NCBI GenBank assembly: GCA_937877595.1
Contig: CALFIY010000042.1
Coordinates: 1-64,000 of the forward strand
Reading direction: 5' to 3'
Source: an uncultured Prevotella sp.
Lineage (GTDB): Bacteria > Bacteroidota > Bacteroidia > Bacteroidales > Bacteroidaceae
DNA length: 64,000 bases
Shown here: one piece after another, positions 44,595 to 52,805 of the stretch
Layout of the letters: every line of letters begins with the position of its first letter
Numbering within the stretch: the stretch's first letter is position 1
Program-made: the position numbers and the translations under genes
Notes under the pieces: generated by a model
Databases searched by the model: none
Told to the model about the DNA's origin: nothing
What the model saw: the letters and a program-made list of their open reading frames with translations, nothing else

Positions 44595-45602
44595 CTATGC
44601 CTCTGCAAAGGCAGCAGCCTCGGCTTCAGCAATTATCTCTTCACGGGTCTTCTCTCGGGGAGCGGCAGTAATGTCATCAAGAGAGAAGTCATCGCTGACG
44701 GCATTTTCAACTTTCTGATTATTCTTTGCCTGCCTATCAGCGGTGTCGGCAGTGACACCATCGAAGAAATTCTGCTGTTCTGCCTCCAAGTCAGGAGCGA
44801 CAGCAACAGGTTCTTCCTCCATCTTGGTACGGTCGGCCTTGGCAGCAAACACAGCATCTATGAACTGAGGCTCACGGCGAAGCCGCGCAAGAGTGTCCTT
44901 TGAAGCATGCTGCTGGCTTTCCTTCTTACTATAGCCGCTACCTGTACAGCCCTCTACACCCTCGATAACAACCTGATACACAAAAACCGGGCTTCCGTTT
45001 TTATCTGTGGTCTGCTCAAGTTGCAGGAACTCCATCCTCACACGGTTCTTCTGACTCCACTCAAGCAACTTCGACTTGAAATTGACCTCCTTGTAGGCCA
45101 CCTTGTCTATATTGATAATCTGCGAAAGTATGCGATGCTCCATAAACTCCATACAGGCATTGTAGCCATGGTCGAGATAAGCAGCACCGACAAGAGCCTC
45201 AAAGGCATTGCCTCCCATGTAACTATTGTGAGAGTTTCCACAACCGGCACTCACGACAAGGTCAATGACACCCATTTCCTTAGCCAGTCTGCCCAATGTC
45301 TCACGCTGAACAAGTTTTGAGCGTGTGTTGGTGAGAAAGCCCTCGCGCTTACCTTCGAAGTGTCTATAGACAATATGTCCCACAACAGCATCGAGAACAG
45401 CGTCGCCAAGAAACTCCAGACGTTCGTTATTGATTGGCCTACCCTTTTCGTTACGCCGGCGCACGCTCTTGTGCATAAGCGCCTGCTTGTAGAGTTCTAT
45501 ATTGTGCGGATAGAAGCCAAGGATGGAATAAAGAGACCGCCTCAACTCCTTTTCGTCTTGGAAAGGGAGCAAGAGGCGGTCAAAGAGATTTCTAAAATTC
45601 AT
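44595..45602 (-). CDS. rnc: Ribonuclease III with acidic C-terminal extension
   Basis: 335 residues. The nuclease signature NERLEFLGDAVLDAVVG is at 59-75, with second catalytic acids in GNAFEALVGAAYLDHGY; the double-stranded RNA-binding domain spans about 170-245 (FKSKLLEWSQKNR, GSGYSKKESQQHASKDTL). Beyond it lie about 85 residues of acidic, low-complexity sequence (EEEPVAVAPDLEAEQQNFF ... EEIIAEAEAAAFAEA), making the protein about 100 residues longer than the E. coli enzyme. It processes rRNA and cleaves double-stranded RNA. It follows fabF by 3 bases and closes the acpP-fabF-rnc unit, a common order in Bacteroidetes. Confidence 0.95.
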   Translation of the reverse strand: MNFRNLFDRLLLPFQDEKELRRSLYSILGFYPHNIELYKQALMHKSVRRRNEKGRPINNERLEFLGDAVLDAVVGHIVYRHFEGKREGFLTNTRSKLVQRETLGRLAKEMGVIDLVVSAGCGNSHNSYMGGNAFEALVGAAYLDHGYNACMEFMEHRILSQIINIDKVAYKEVNFKSKLLEWSQKNRVRMEFLQLEQTTDKNGSPVFVYQVVIEGVEGCTGSGYSKKESQQHASKDTLARLRREPQFIDAVFAAKADRTKMEEEPVAVAPDLEAEQQNFFDGVTADTADRQAKNNQKVENAVSDDFSLDDITAAPREKTREEIIAEAEAAAFAEA

Positions 45603-45605
45603 AGT

Positions 45606-46871
45606 CTACTGATCTGTGTACTTCTTGAACACTACACAGGCGTTGTGGCCACCAAAACCAAATGTATTGGAAAGACCAGCGCGTACCTCACGTTTCTGCG
45701 CAGTGTTGAAGGTGAAGTTCAGATTGTAGTCTATCTCCTCATCCTTGTCGTCCTCCTCGTGATTGATGGTTGGAGGAACGATGTCGTTCTTGACAGCAAG
45801 CAGTGTTGCCATAGCCTCTACGGCACCGGCAGCACCCAGCAAGTGACCTGTCATAGACTTGGTAGAAGAGATGTTGAGTTTGTAGGCTGCGTCACCAAAG
45901 ACTTCTTTGATGGCTTTTGCCTCGGAGATATCACCAACGTGCGTAGACGTTCCATGCACATTGATATAGTCAATATCCTCTGGCTTCAAACCTGCATCCT
46001 CAAGAGCGCTCTGCATTACGAGTTTTGCACCAAGGCCTTCAGGATGAGAAGCAGTGATATGGTGAGCATCAGCACTCATACCAGCACCTGCCATTTCGGC
46101 ATATATCTTAGCGCCACGAGCCTTGGCATGCTCCAACTCTTCAAGGATGAGACAGCCAGCGCCTTCGCCCATGATAAAGCCATCACGCGAAGCACTGAAT
46201 GGGCGTGACGCCTTCTCCGGCTCATCATTGCGAGTAGAAAGGGCATGCATAGCATTGAAGCCACCGACACCTGTCTCGCATATTGCAGCCTCAGCACCTC
46301 CGGAAACAATTATATTGGCCTTGCCAAGACGTATCAGGTTGAAAGCGTCTGCCAGTGCATTACTTGACGAGGCACATGCCGATGCTGTGATATAGTTTGG
46401 ACCATGAAAGCCATACATTATAGAGATCTGGCCTGCTGCTATATCGGCAATCATCTTTGGTATGAAGAAAGGATTGAACTTTGGGCCGTCATCAAAATGG
46501 GCGCCATAATATGTCACTTCATCCTGGAAAGTACGAATACCACCAATTCCGACACCAAAAACAACACCGATGCGGTTCTTGTCCTCTGTCTCGAGATCCA
46601 CGCCGCTATCTTCCACTGCCTGCTTTGCAGCGATAAGGGCCAGTTGAGTGTAACGGTCCATCTTGCGTGCCTCCTTGCGGTCAAGATAGTCGTTGACATT
46701 AAGATCCTTCACCTCACAGGCGAATTTTGTCTTGAACTTAGTGGTGTCAAACTGCGTGATAGGGGCTGCACCACTCTTGCCTGCAAGCATATTCTTCCAG
46801 GTCTCCTCTGGCGTGTTGCCAAGTGGCGTAACGGCTCCCAATCCAGTAACCACTACTCTTTTCAATTCCAT
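45606..46871 (-). CDS. fabF: 3-Oxoacyl-ACP synthase II
   Basis: 421 residues. Catalytic Cys166 in ITASACASSSNALADAF, His residues in INVHGTSTHVGD and the final NTFGFGGHNACVVFK. It elongates acyl-ACP in fatty acid synthesis. It lies between acpP and rnc; the 144-base gap to acpP contains a heptad-rich inverted repeat but no clear promoter, so it is probably read from the acpP promoter. Confidence 0.97.
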   Translation of the reverse strand: MELKRVVVTGLGAVTPLGNTPEETWKNMLAGKSGAAPITQFDTTKFKTKFACEVKDLNVNDYLDRKEARKMDRYTQLALIAAKQAVEDSGVDLETEDKNRIGVVFGVGIGGIRTFQDEVTYYGAHFDDGPKFNPFFIPKMIADIAAGQISIMYGFHGPNYITASACASSSNALADAFNLIRLGKANIIVSGGAEAAICETGVGGFNAMHALSTRNDEPEKASRPFSASRDGFIMGEGAGCLILEELEHAKARGAKIYAEMAGAGMSADAHHITASHPEGLGAKLVMQSALEDAGLKPEDIDYINVHGTSTHVGDISEAKAIKEVFGDAAYKLNISSTKSMTGHLLGAAGAVEAMATLLAVKNDIVPPTINHEEDDKDEEIDYNLNFTFNTAQKREVRAGLSNTFGFGGHNACVVFKKYTDQ

Positions 46872-46931
46872 AAACGTATATGAAAAAAAATAAAACTACA
46901 AATAAAAAAAGATGTCTGTTTCAGACAAAAA

Positions 46932-47006
46932 AATGAAGAATGAAGAACTCACCACCAAAACTTTTGCGGCAGTAAATTCTTCATCCTTCACTTATCATTC
47001 TTCATT
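46932..47006. repeat. Inverted repeat in the acpP-fabF spacer
   Basis: Perfect 12-bp arms AATGAAGAATGA (46932-46943) and TCATTCTTCATT (46995-47006), with further GAAGAA/TTCTTC and GAATGAA heptad-like repeats inside. It fills half of the 144-base gap and could form a long hairpin in the acpP-fabF mRNA. Confidence 0.7.
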
Positions 47007-47015
47007 CAGAATGAT

Positions 47016-47252
47016 TTATTTTGCATTCTCCTCGATGTAAGCGATTGCATCACCAACAGTGGCAATCTTCTCAGCACGATCGTCGGGGATAGAGATACCA
47101 AACTCCTTCTCAAACTCCATGATGAGTTCAACGGTATCAAGAGAGTCTGCACCAAGGTCGTTAGTGAAACTTGCCTCTGGCTTTACTTCTGCTTCGTCTA
47201 CACCAAGTTTGTCAACGATGATTGCCTTTACTTTGTTTTGAATTTCAGACAT
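47016..47252 (-). CDS. acpP: Acyl carrier protein
   Basis: 78 residues with the phosphopantetheine serine at Ser37 in [15 protein letters not shown] and the usual acidic helix II. It carries growing acyl chains for FabF and other enzymes. First gene of the acpP-fabF-rnc unit, with a promoter match at 47330-47361 and a leader of about 75 bases. Codon usage is of the highly expressed type. Confidence 0.97.
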   Translation of the reverse strand: MSEIQNKVKAIIVDKLGVDEAEVKPEASFTNDLGADSLDTVELIMEFEKEFGISIPDDRAEKIATVGDAIAYIEENAK

Positions 47253-47329
47253 GATTTTTCTCTTTAAAATGTTAATACTTTATTTCTGATTTAATTTTCG
47301 CCAACCTAAACACTGCTGGTTAGCGGGTG

Positions 47330-47361
47330 CAAAGTAACGCATTTTTGTTGAGTTGTGCAAA
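47330..47361 (-). promoter_or_regulatory. Promoter for acpP with overlapping inverted repeat
   Basis: Minus strand TTTG (47358-47361), spacer 20, TTACTTTG (47330-47337, one mismatch to TAnnTTTG). A 10-bp inverted repeat, GTTGTGCAAA (47352-47361) and TTTGCACAAC (47387-47396), includes the -33 element and might be an operator or part of the pdxB terminator region. Confidence 0.5.
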
Positions 47362-47370
47362 AAAAAAGTA

Positions 47371-47389
47371 TAAAAAAGCGCCTCGCTTT
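47371..47389 (-). terminator. Terminator of pdxB
   Basis: On the minus strand, stem AAAGCG-AGG-CGCTTT followed by a T run, 62 bases after the pdxB stop. Short stem, hence moderate confidence. Confidence 0.55.
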
Positions 47390-47437
47390 GCACAACCACC
47401 CCATACCTGTGCAAGTTTTTGATATATGTTAAGCGTA

Positions 47438-47467
47438 TTTTCAACACTTTTCAACACTTTTCAACAT
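47438..47467. repeat. Ten-base tandem repeat at the pdxB 3' end
   Basis: Three units TTTTCAACAC, TTTTCAACAC, TTTTCAACAT. The pdxB stop (47451-47453) lies within it; the last residues of the protein are encoded by the repeat. Confidence 0.8.
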
Positions 47468-48464
47468 CATAGCATTCTCTGCGCAGCGGATAACTGCCAC
47501 GGAAATGCTCAAAAAGTGCTGGCTGACGCTTCAGCATATCGCTGTCGCGCATAGGATTATACAACTCCAAAGGATTTCCAGTATAACAGAAAGAAGCAGG
47601 CAACTGCGGCGGAAGAATCCTGTCGGGCTTTGGCAATCCGAATTGCTGACAAATGGCACTTACCACCATGTTGTCGGCATTGGCTTTGCCGTCGGCAGAG
47701 TAGCCTGCGATGTGCGGTGTGCCAATGAAAACACGCTGCAACAGATCCGTATTTACGTTTGGCTCGCCCTCCCACACATCTATTATCGCGTCACGCGCGC
47801 GCGAGGTTTCCAAGGCATGCAGCAAGGCAGCGTTGTCTACTACAGCACCACGTGATGTGTTGACTATGAAAGGCTGACGCTCCAACCTGCTGAAGAAAAC
47901 ATCGTCTGCAAGATGCCATGTCGGGTATGGTACATGTCGCGTTAGTGGTACATGAAATGTTATGATATCTGCTCGCCGCGTCAACTCGTCAAGGGAAACA
48001 AAACCGTCACGCGACAACGGCGGATCGTTGACAAGCACTTTCATTCCAAGGTGCTCCCCAACGTTACAAACAAGTGAACCGACATGACCACATCCCACTA
48101 CTCCAAGAACATGTTGCGAAAGGTCGAGTTCGTAGTGTTTGGAAAGCAACAGAAGAGAGCACTCAACGTACTGGGCCACAGAACTTGCGTTACAGCCTGG
48201 ACAACTGACCCAACGGATGCCGGAACGCTGAAGATATTCGACATCAAGATGGTCATAGCCTATTGTGGCTGTGGCAACAAGTTTCACGCTGCTGCCACTG
48301 AGCAGCGAGGCATCGCAACGGGTGCGCGTGCGCACCACCAAGACATCGGCATCGCGAACGTCAGTCGCACAGATATCTGCTCCAGGTAGCGCAACAACCT
48401 CTTCTGCAAGCATCCGAAGCGTCGGAAGAATATACGGTATCTTGTCGTCGACTACGATTTTCAT
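47451..48464 (-). CDS. pdxB: Erythronate-4-phosphate dehydrogenase
   Basis: 337 residues of the D-2-hydroxyacid dehydrogenase fold. N-terminal KIVVDDKIPYI, ATATIGYDHLDVEYL, the NAD loop VLGVVGCGHVGSLV, NTSRGAVVDNAALL, and the late TPHIAGYSADGKANADN, where the catalytic His and the PdxB-specific G-Y-S-x-D/x-G-K segment are seen. It acts in the deoxyxylulose-phosphate-dependent route to pyridoxal phosphate. It begins 42 bases after the lyase-like gene of the export operon and has no obvious promoter of its own. The C-terminal end falls in a 10-base tandem repeat. Confidence 0.93.
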   Translation of the reverse strand: MKIVVDDKIPYILPTLRMLAEEVVALPGADICATDVRDADVLVVRTRTRCDASLLSGSSVKLVATATIGYDHLDVEYLQRSGIRWVSCPGCNASSVAQYVECSLLLLSKHYELDLSQHVLGVVGCGHVGSLVCNVGEHLGMKVLVNDPPLSRDGFVSLDELTRRADIITFHVPLTRHVPYPTWHLADDVFFSRLERQPFIVNTSRGAVVDNAALLHALETSRARDAIIDVWEGEPNVNTDLLQRVFIGTPHIAGYSADGKANADNMVVSAICQQFGLPKPDRILPPQLPASFCYTGNPLELYNPMRDSDMLKRQPALFEHFRGSYPLRRECYDVEKC

Positions 48465-48506
48465 CTGTCGCTTATGTATTTAACCAACTGTATAAGACCA
48501 CATATT

Positions 48507-51500
48507 CTATTGCAATACATCAAGCATGAATATGGCATCGAGCGACCAAAGTGCTGCGTCGTTTGTTGACAGTCCACGCCGTGGCTGCAGCAAAGCACGC
48601 CACACCTCGTTAGCACGTACTGCATCACTGTCGTACCATGCTGCGAGAGCATCAAGTCGACGCACAGGGAAATGATTGCGCCCTATCTTTTCCACCATAG
48701 CGCGGTAACGGCGGGCATGGTCAAGCCACACAATATTGAACTCAGGACAGAGTTGCAAGGGAAGCAACTCGTTCATCACCTCAAAACCGCCCATGATAGT
48801 CATTAAATGGTTGGTATTGCACAACCCAGCCGGACCATCATAACTAAGCACCCCAGTGTCCGGCCGATATCCCAGAGCCTTATTGCCAGTAAAGAGTCCG
48901 TCGGGCAATGCTGCAATACTCTTCATTCCTGCCACTATCTTATTACGGTATTTTGCATTACCAGTGCGCTCCCACTCCGTCATCCAGTTACCTACATATG
49001 CTACCCAGTCTGGCCCGATGCGCAGTCGCGCAGGTGCAGAACAAGGAAATTTATCACGCGGCTCTGCCAACCGCATTGGGTCAAGATGCCACAGCAGCGT
49101 GTCAGCATCCGTCTGCGCATGCATCAGTTCTGCCATTCTCTCGTCGGCTGTCAGATAATGATAGAAGCGCAGGAATGCAGACTGCGAGATGCGTGCTTCC
49201 TTTGCACCACACCCCCAGTGGCTAACATTGTGTCGGCTGCCGAGAGGAGCGAAGGGACCAATGTGATAAGTGTCTACCTCGCTGTTATGACGTGTCATGG
49301 CCTCAGCCATACGCCACACATCTGCACGTCCGCTACGCAAGAACATATACCATAGCCACATGGGCGATGCAAGTTCAGTGTTGTCCCATGCATATCCGCC
49401 CACGTCATATCGCCACTCGTTTCTTTCCGGATCGTAGGCATGCATCACGTCACCATAGTTCCAAAAGCCATACCAGTGACAGCGTTCTGTTTCCTGCTGA
49501 TAGATGGATATATATTCATCGAGCCGCTTTTCCACCTCTTTATTATCAGTGGGCAATGACCAAACGCCAAAGGCACGACGCGAATGCAGGTATTGTGGGG
49601 TCGGCAACAGTTGGTTAAGAGTTGTGAGATGCTTCATCTGTTCGCACGCCTGTTTCTCCGTAGGGCATCCATCCTGCGGCAACAGCCACAGAGTACTTGT
49701 TCGCGCAACACCATATGGTGTACTCATTCCCTGCTGTACATCCTCGTAACTTTCAGCCAGCCCATGAGGTATAGTGTCGTAATGGCATAGATTCATTGGC
49801 TCAGCCTCAGGACTCCAAAGGTACATAGTTACCGTTGCCTCATTGCTGCGCGCGTCATTCACCTCTATTGTCGACGGATAGGCCTGCCAGAAATCTGCCA
49901 GACGCAGGGCCATACCGCCATCTACATCACCCAGGAAAAGGTAACCCTCACTGCGATGTCCCGACAGTGTTCCTATCCACGGCGACTCACGCGTAGCCCG
50001 TTTGCGAATAGAGAATGCGTTGTCCGTAAGATGTGACAACCTGAAGCCGTCCCATTGTGCCCAATGACGGAGCATTGCCTGGCCAATGCTGTCAAACCGT
50101 TCTATTGAAGGAATACGCCTGCACTGCTGCTGTTCCACCTGCAAATGCTGACTGCGTGGTATACCACGTCCTTCCTCTGACGGCGACTGGCTAAGGCGCA
50201 ACTCGCGCCGGCCATCAAGAGGCTGAACCGGCTCATGCCACAGCGTAGAGTCACTCACAGAAAACATCACATGACGATTGTATGGCTCACAACGCATTGG
50301 TATGCGGCATCTTATACCCATGGAGGTAATCATATCAACGGCGGTACTGCCGTCGTAGATAAAACTGTGCACCATTTTAACCTGCCGACTACCTGCAAAG
50401 AAGTATAAACGCACCACGAAAGGCAGCCAACTGCGCTGGCCATCACCGTGGAAGCCTTCAATGCGGACAATCCCACTCACTGGCGTATTACGCTCCACGC
50501 TGACTGCGGAAATTTGAGAGACATATCCAGTATTGGCTGTAGTTGCCGTGAGCGAGACAGCACCACCGACACGCTTTCCACCTATGAGCATGCTGTCTAT
50601 AAGATTTTTACCCGTCAGCGGTATGTATGTCAAGGAAGTCCCTGTGTTAACCACTACCTGACGATGGGTTGTCACTATTGAGAGATGTTTTTCTTGAGAA
50701 ACGCCTCCCTTTTTCCTCATCACGAGTCGTGGTGCATCTGCCTGTGCAGGCACGACAGCAGCGATGGCAGCCCATTTCACGGAGCCATCAGGCCATTTTG
50801 CCAACGGCCACGCACTGGCAGGTAATCCGTTGTCGAGCGTCAGCCCTTCAACGTCAACTATCTCGCCTTGTCGGAAGGGTACCCCAAATGTGACAGGCGT
50901 CGGCAATGTCGGTGTTCCGTTTAACCAGTGCAATGGAATGCCGTGCCCTGAAACAGAGAAGTCATCCGTTTTACCTCTTTTGAAGTTTGCTATCTTTGTA
51001 TGTGACAATGTGGTACGGAAACCAAACCATCCGCTTTCAAGAGGTTGCGGGTCGCAGTAGTCGACAATCATCTCACCGTCGATGTAAAATCTCGTACGAT
51101 CGCCACTGCTCTCTACACGCACGTGATACCAATGATTAGGACGGAGCAGGTGCGCGCTGTCGCTATACTCTTTCAGTATATGTGGACGATAGTTGATATC
51201 CTGTACGCCACGCTCGTCACCATTATATCTGCGAAAGCGAGTGGTTGTGTTATAATTGCCACCATAGCCGAGATAATACATCTGCAATGTATAGCAACGC
51301 ATGAAATTACCGTTTCTCCACGCTTGGCGCTTCCATATACTTTGCTGTTGCGGATCGGAAGCCATCCAAAAACAGTTCATGTCGCTAAGACGGTCGAAGG
51401 CGCCACCTTTGTCCACTACCATGGCGTCGTATTCCACCCAACTATTCCGCTTCACCGGTTGCTGGCGCCACAGCGTAAATCCTTTAGGAGCAACAATATC

Positions 51501-51662
51501 GCAGGTATCACCTATGAAGGTCACCTTGAAGTCTGTAGCCTCCGACTCCACACGCCAAAAAAGTGAAAAGTCGCGACTGTTTAGCCCCGACTGTCCCACC
51601 GCTGCCATTGTAGACAGCAAGAATATAAATACGTGTATTGTCCGCACTAAATTGCCGCTCAT
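48507..51662 (-). CDS. Large secreted polysaccharide-active protein, exo-rhamnogalacturonan-lyase-like (PcRGLX/YetA type)
   Basis: 1051 residues with a signal peptide (1-23). N-terminal jellyroll (about 28-215) with SLFWRVESEATDFKVTFIGD and WYHVRVESSGDRTRFYIDGE resembles DUF6250. Next comes a RIFT-barrel type region opening PVTFGVPFRQGEIVDVEGL and ASAWPLAKWPDGSVKWAAIA, the hallmark of the PcRGLX/YetA family (PL26), and a C-terminal alpha-toroid (about 690-1051) with YGFWNYGDVMHAY, GGYAWDNTELASPMWLWYMF and VSHWGCGAKEARI. It most likely cleaves an acidic or rhamnose-containing polysaccharide outside the cytoplasm. It is third in the operon Wza-like, Wzz-like, this gene, 22 bases after the Wzz-like stop. 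Catalytic residues were not assigned. No pectin-utilisation genes are near. Confidence 0.72.
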   Translation of the reverse strand: MSGNLVRTIHVFIFLLSTMAAVGQSGLNSRDFSLFWRVESEATDFKVTFIGDTCDIVAPKGFTLWRQQPVKRNSWVEYDAMVVDKGGAFDRLSDMNCFWMASDPQQQSIWKRQAWRNGNFMRCYTLQMYYLGYGGNYNTTTRFRRYNGDERGVQDINYRPHILKEYSDSAHLLRPNHWYHVRVESSGDRTRFYIDGEMIVDYCDPQPLESGWFGFRTTLSHTKIANFKRGKTDDFSVSGHGIPLHWLNGTPTLPTPVTFGVPFRQGEIVDVEGLTLDNGLPASAWPLAKWPDGSVKWAAIAAVVPAQADAPRLVMRKKGGVSQEKHLSIVTTHRQVVVNTGTSLTYIPLTGKNLIDSMLIGGKRVGGAVSLTATTANTGYVSQISAVSVERNTPVSGIVRIEGFHGDGQRSWLPFVVRLYFFAGSRQVKMVHSFIYDGSTAVDMITSMGIRCRIPMRCEPYNRHVMFSVSDSTLWHEPVQPLDGRRELRLSQSPSEEGRGIPRSQHLQVEQQQCRRIPSIERFDSIGQAMLRHWAQWDGFRLSHLTDNAFSIRKRATRESPWIGTLSGHRSEGYLFLGDVDGGMALRLADFWQAYPSTIEVNDARSNEATVTMYLWSPEAEPMNLCHYDTIPHGLAESYEDVQQGMSTPYGVARTSTLWLLPQDGCPTEKQACEQMKHLTTLNQLLPTPQYLHSRRAFGVWSLPTDNKEVEKRLDEYISIYQQETERCHWYGFWNYGDVMHAYDPERNEWRYDVGGYAWDNTELASPMWLWYMFLRSGRADVWRMAEAMTRHNSEVDTYHIGPFAPLGSRHNVSHWGCGAKEARISQSAFLRFYHYLTADERMAELMHAQTDADTLLWHLDPMRLAEPRDKFPCSAPARLRIGPDWVAYVGNWMTEWERTGNAKYRNKIVAGMKSIAALPDGLFTGNKALGYRPDTGVLSYDGPAGLCNTNHLMTIMGGFEVMNELLPLQLCPEFNIVWLDHARRYRAMVEKIGRNHFPVRRLDALAAWYDSDAVRANEVWRALLQPRRGLSTNDAALWSLDAIFMLDVLQ

Positions 51663-51684
51663 AGCAAATCGGCATCTTTCATTT

Positions 51685-52785
51685 TTACCCCATTCCCAGC
51701 AACGGCATCAGTTCGCCTTCCTTATGAAGTATGCGTACACTGGTAATAATGAAGGCAAGGAACAGGAAAACAAGCACGGTCTTCGCTCTTCCAGGTCCTG
51801 CTTTCCTCACAGGCACGGTAGCACTCTGCAACGTGGTAAATGCCGGAGTCTCTTCCTGCACTTTAGCCTCGGCAGCCGTAAGTTGCGCTGATACCGTAGT
51901 GTAGGCATTATACTTCAGTTGCATGTCGTTTTCAAGGTCGATGAGTTTGGTACGCGCACTTTGGAGTATCATGTCCTGGTTGGCATCAGAGAATGTAGCA
52001 TATTGCTGGCGAGCCTTATCATATCGCGCCTTAGCCTCGACATACAACTTGCGATTAAACTCAAGATCTACACGCGACTTTTTCGTACGATACTCTGTAA
52101 TGAATTCCTGCAGGTGTGACTTTACAGAGTCGGCCATTACGGCAGCAATAAGTGGGTCTTGGTCTTGCACGGTGATTGTTATCATCATTGTCTTATTATC
52201 GACGTCGCACACAATTTTCTTCTCCAGCATTTTCACTATGCTCGCCTGCTTTTTCGTAAGCATGAAAGGATTTAGGGTGTCAGGTTCCTCTTCCTCTACC
52301 TCTTTTTTGGGAAAAAGCGAACCAATACCTTCAAAAGTAGCCTTGATAGCCTCACTCCACCATGGAACCTTTTGCTCGTTCTTCAGATAATCGTAGTATG
52401 ACATCATGCGCGTGGAGTCCTTCTTATGAATCATCACCGGGAAAAGTGTGATTTTAAAGTCGGTAGAGTTCATCAACTCAGGATAGAGCGTGGGAAACAG
52501 TGCCTCAGTATTTGTCATGGCATTTGTTCCCATTTTCATACCAAACTGCTGCGCCAGCACCGACAATGAGTTGCTGCTTCTACTCGTGGATAGTTCTGGG
52601 GACAGCAACACTTCGCACTTATAATAATTCGGAACGGAGAGCATCAAGATACAGCCCACGACAAACGTAATGGATAGCACCTTGTAGTATGTCTTCTTAT
52701 GGCTACGAAGCACAGAGAAGATATGCGCAAAATCTATGCTACTTTCCTCTTCCTGCTCGGCAATATATTTCTGTTCTTCTGTCAT
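51685..52785 (-). CDS. Wzz-type polysaccharide chain-length regulator
   Basis: 366 residues. An acidic N-terminus (EEQKYIAEQEEESSIDFAHIF), a first membrane helix (about 38-56), a periplasmic region with coiled-coil helices (about 200-325) and a second helix near the end (about 337-352, KTVLVFLFLAFIITSV) preceded by PVRKAGPGRA. This is the Wzz/PCP layout, without a tyrosine-kinase domain. It sets chain length of a polymer passing through the Wza-like exporter encoded 20 bases upstream. Confidence 0.88.
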   Translation of the reverse strand: MTEEQKYIAEQEEESSIDFAHIFSVLRSHKKTYYKVLSITFVVGCILMLSVPNYYKCEVLLSPELSTSRSSNSLSVLAQQFGMKMGTNAMTNTEALFPTLYPELMNSTDFKITLFPVMIHKKDSTRMMSYYDYLKNEQKVPWWSEAIKATFEGIGSLFPKKEVEEEEPDTLNPFMLTKKQASIVKMLEKKIVCDVDNKTMMITITVQDQDPLIAAVMADSVKSHLQEFITEYRTKKSRVDLEFNRKLYVEAKARYDKARQQYATFSDANQDMILQSARTKLIDLENDMQLKYNAYTTVSAQLTAAEAKVQEETPAFTTLQSATVPVRKAGPGRAKTVLVFLFLAFIITSVRILHKEGELMPLLGMG

Positions 52786-52805
52786 TACGGAATGCTTATG
52801 TTGTT

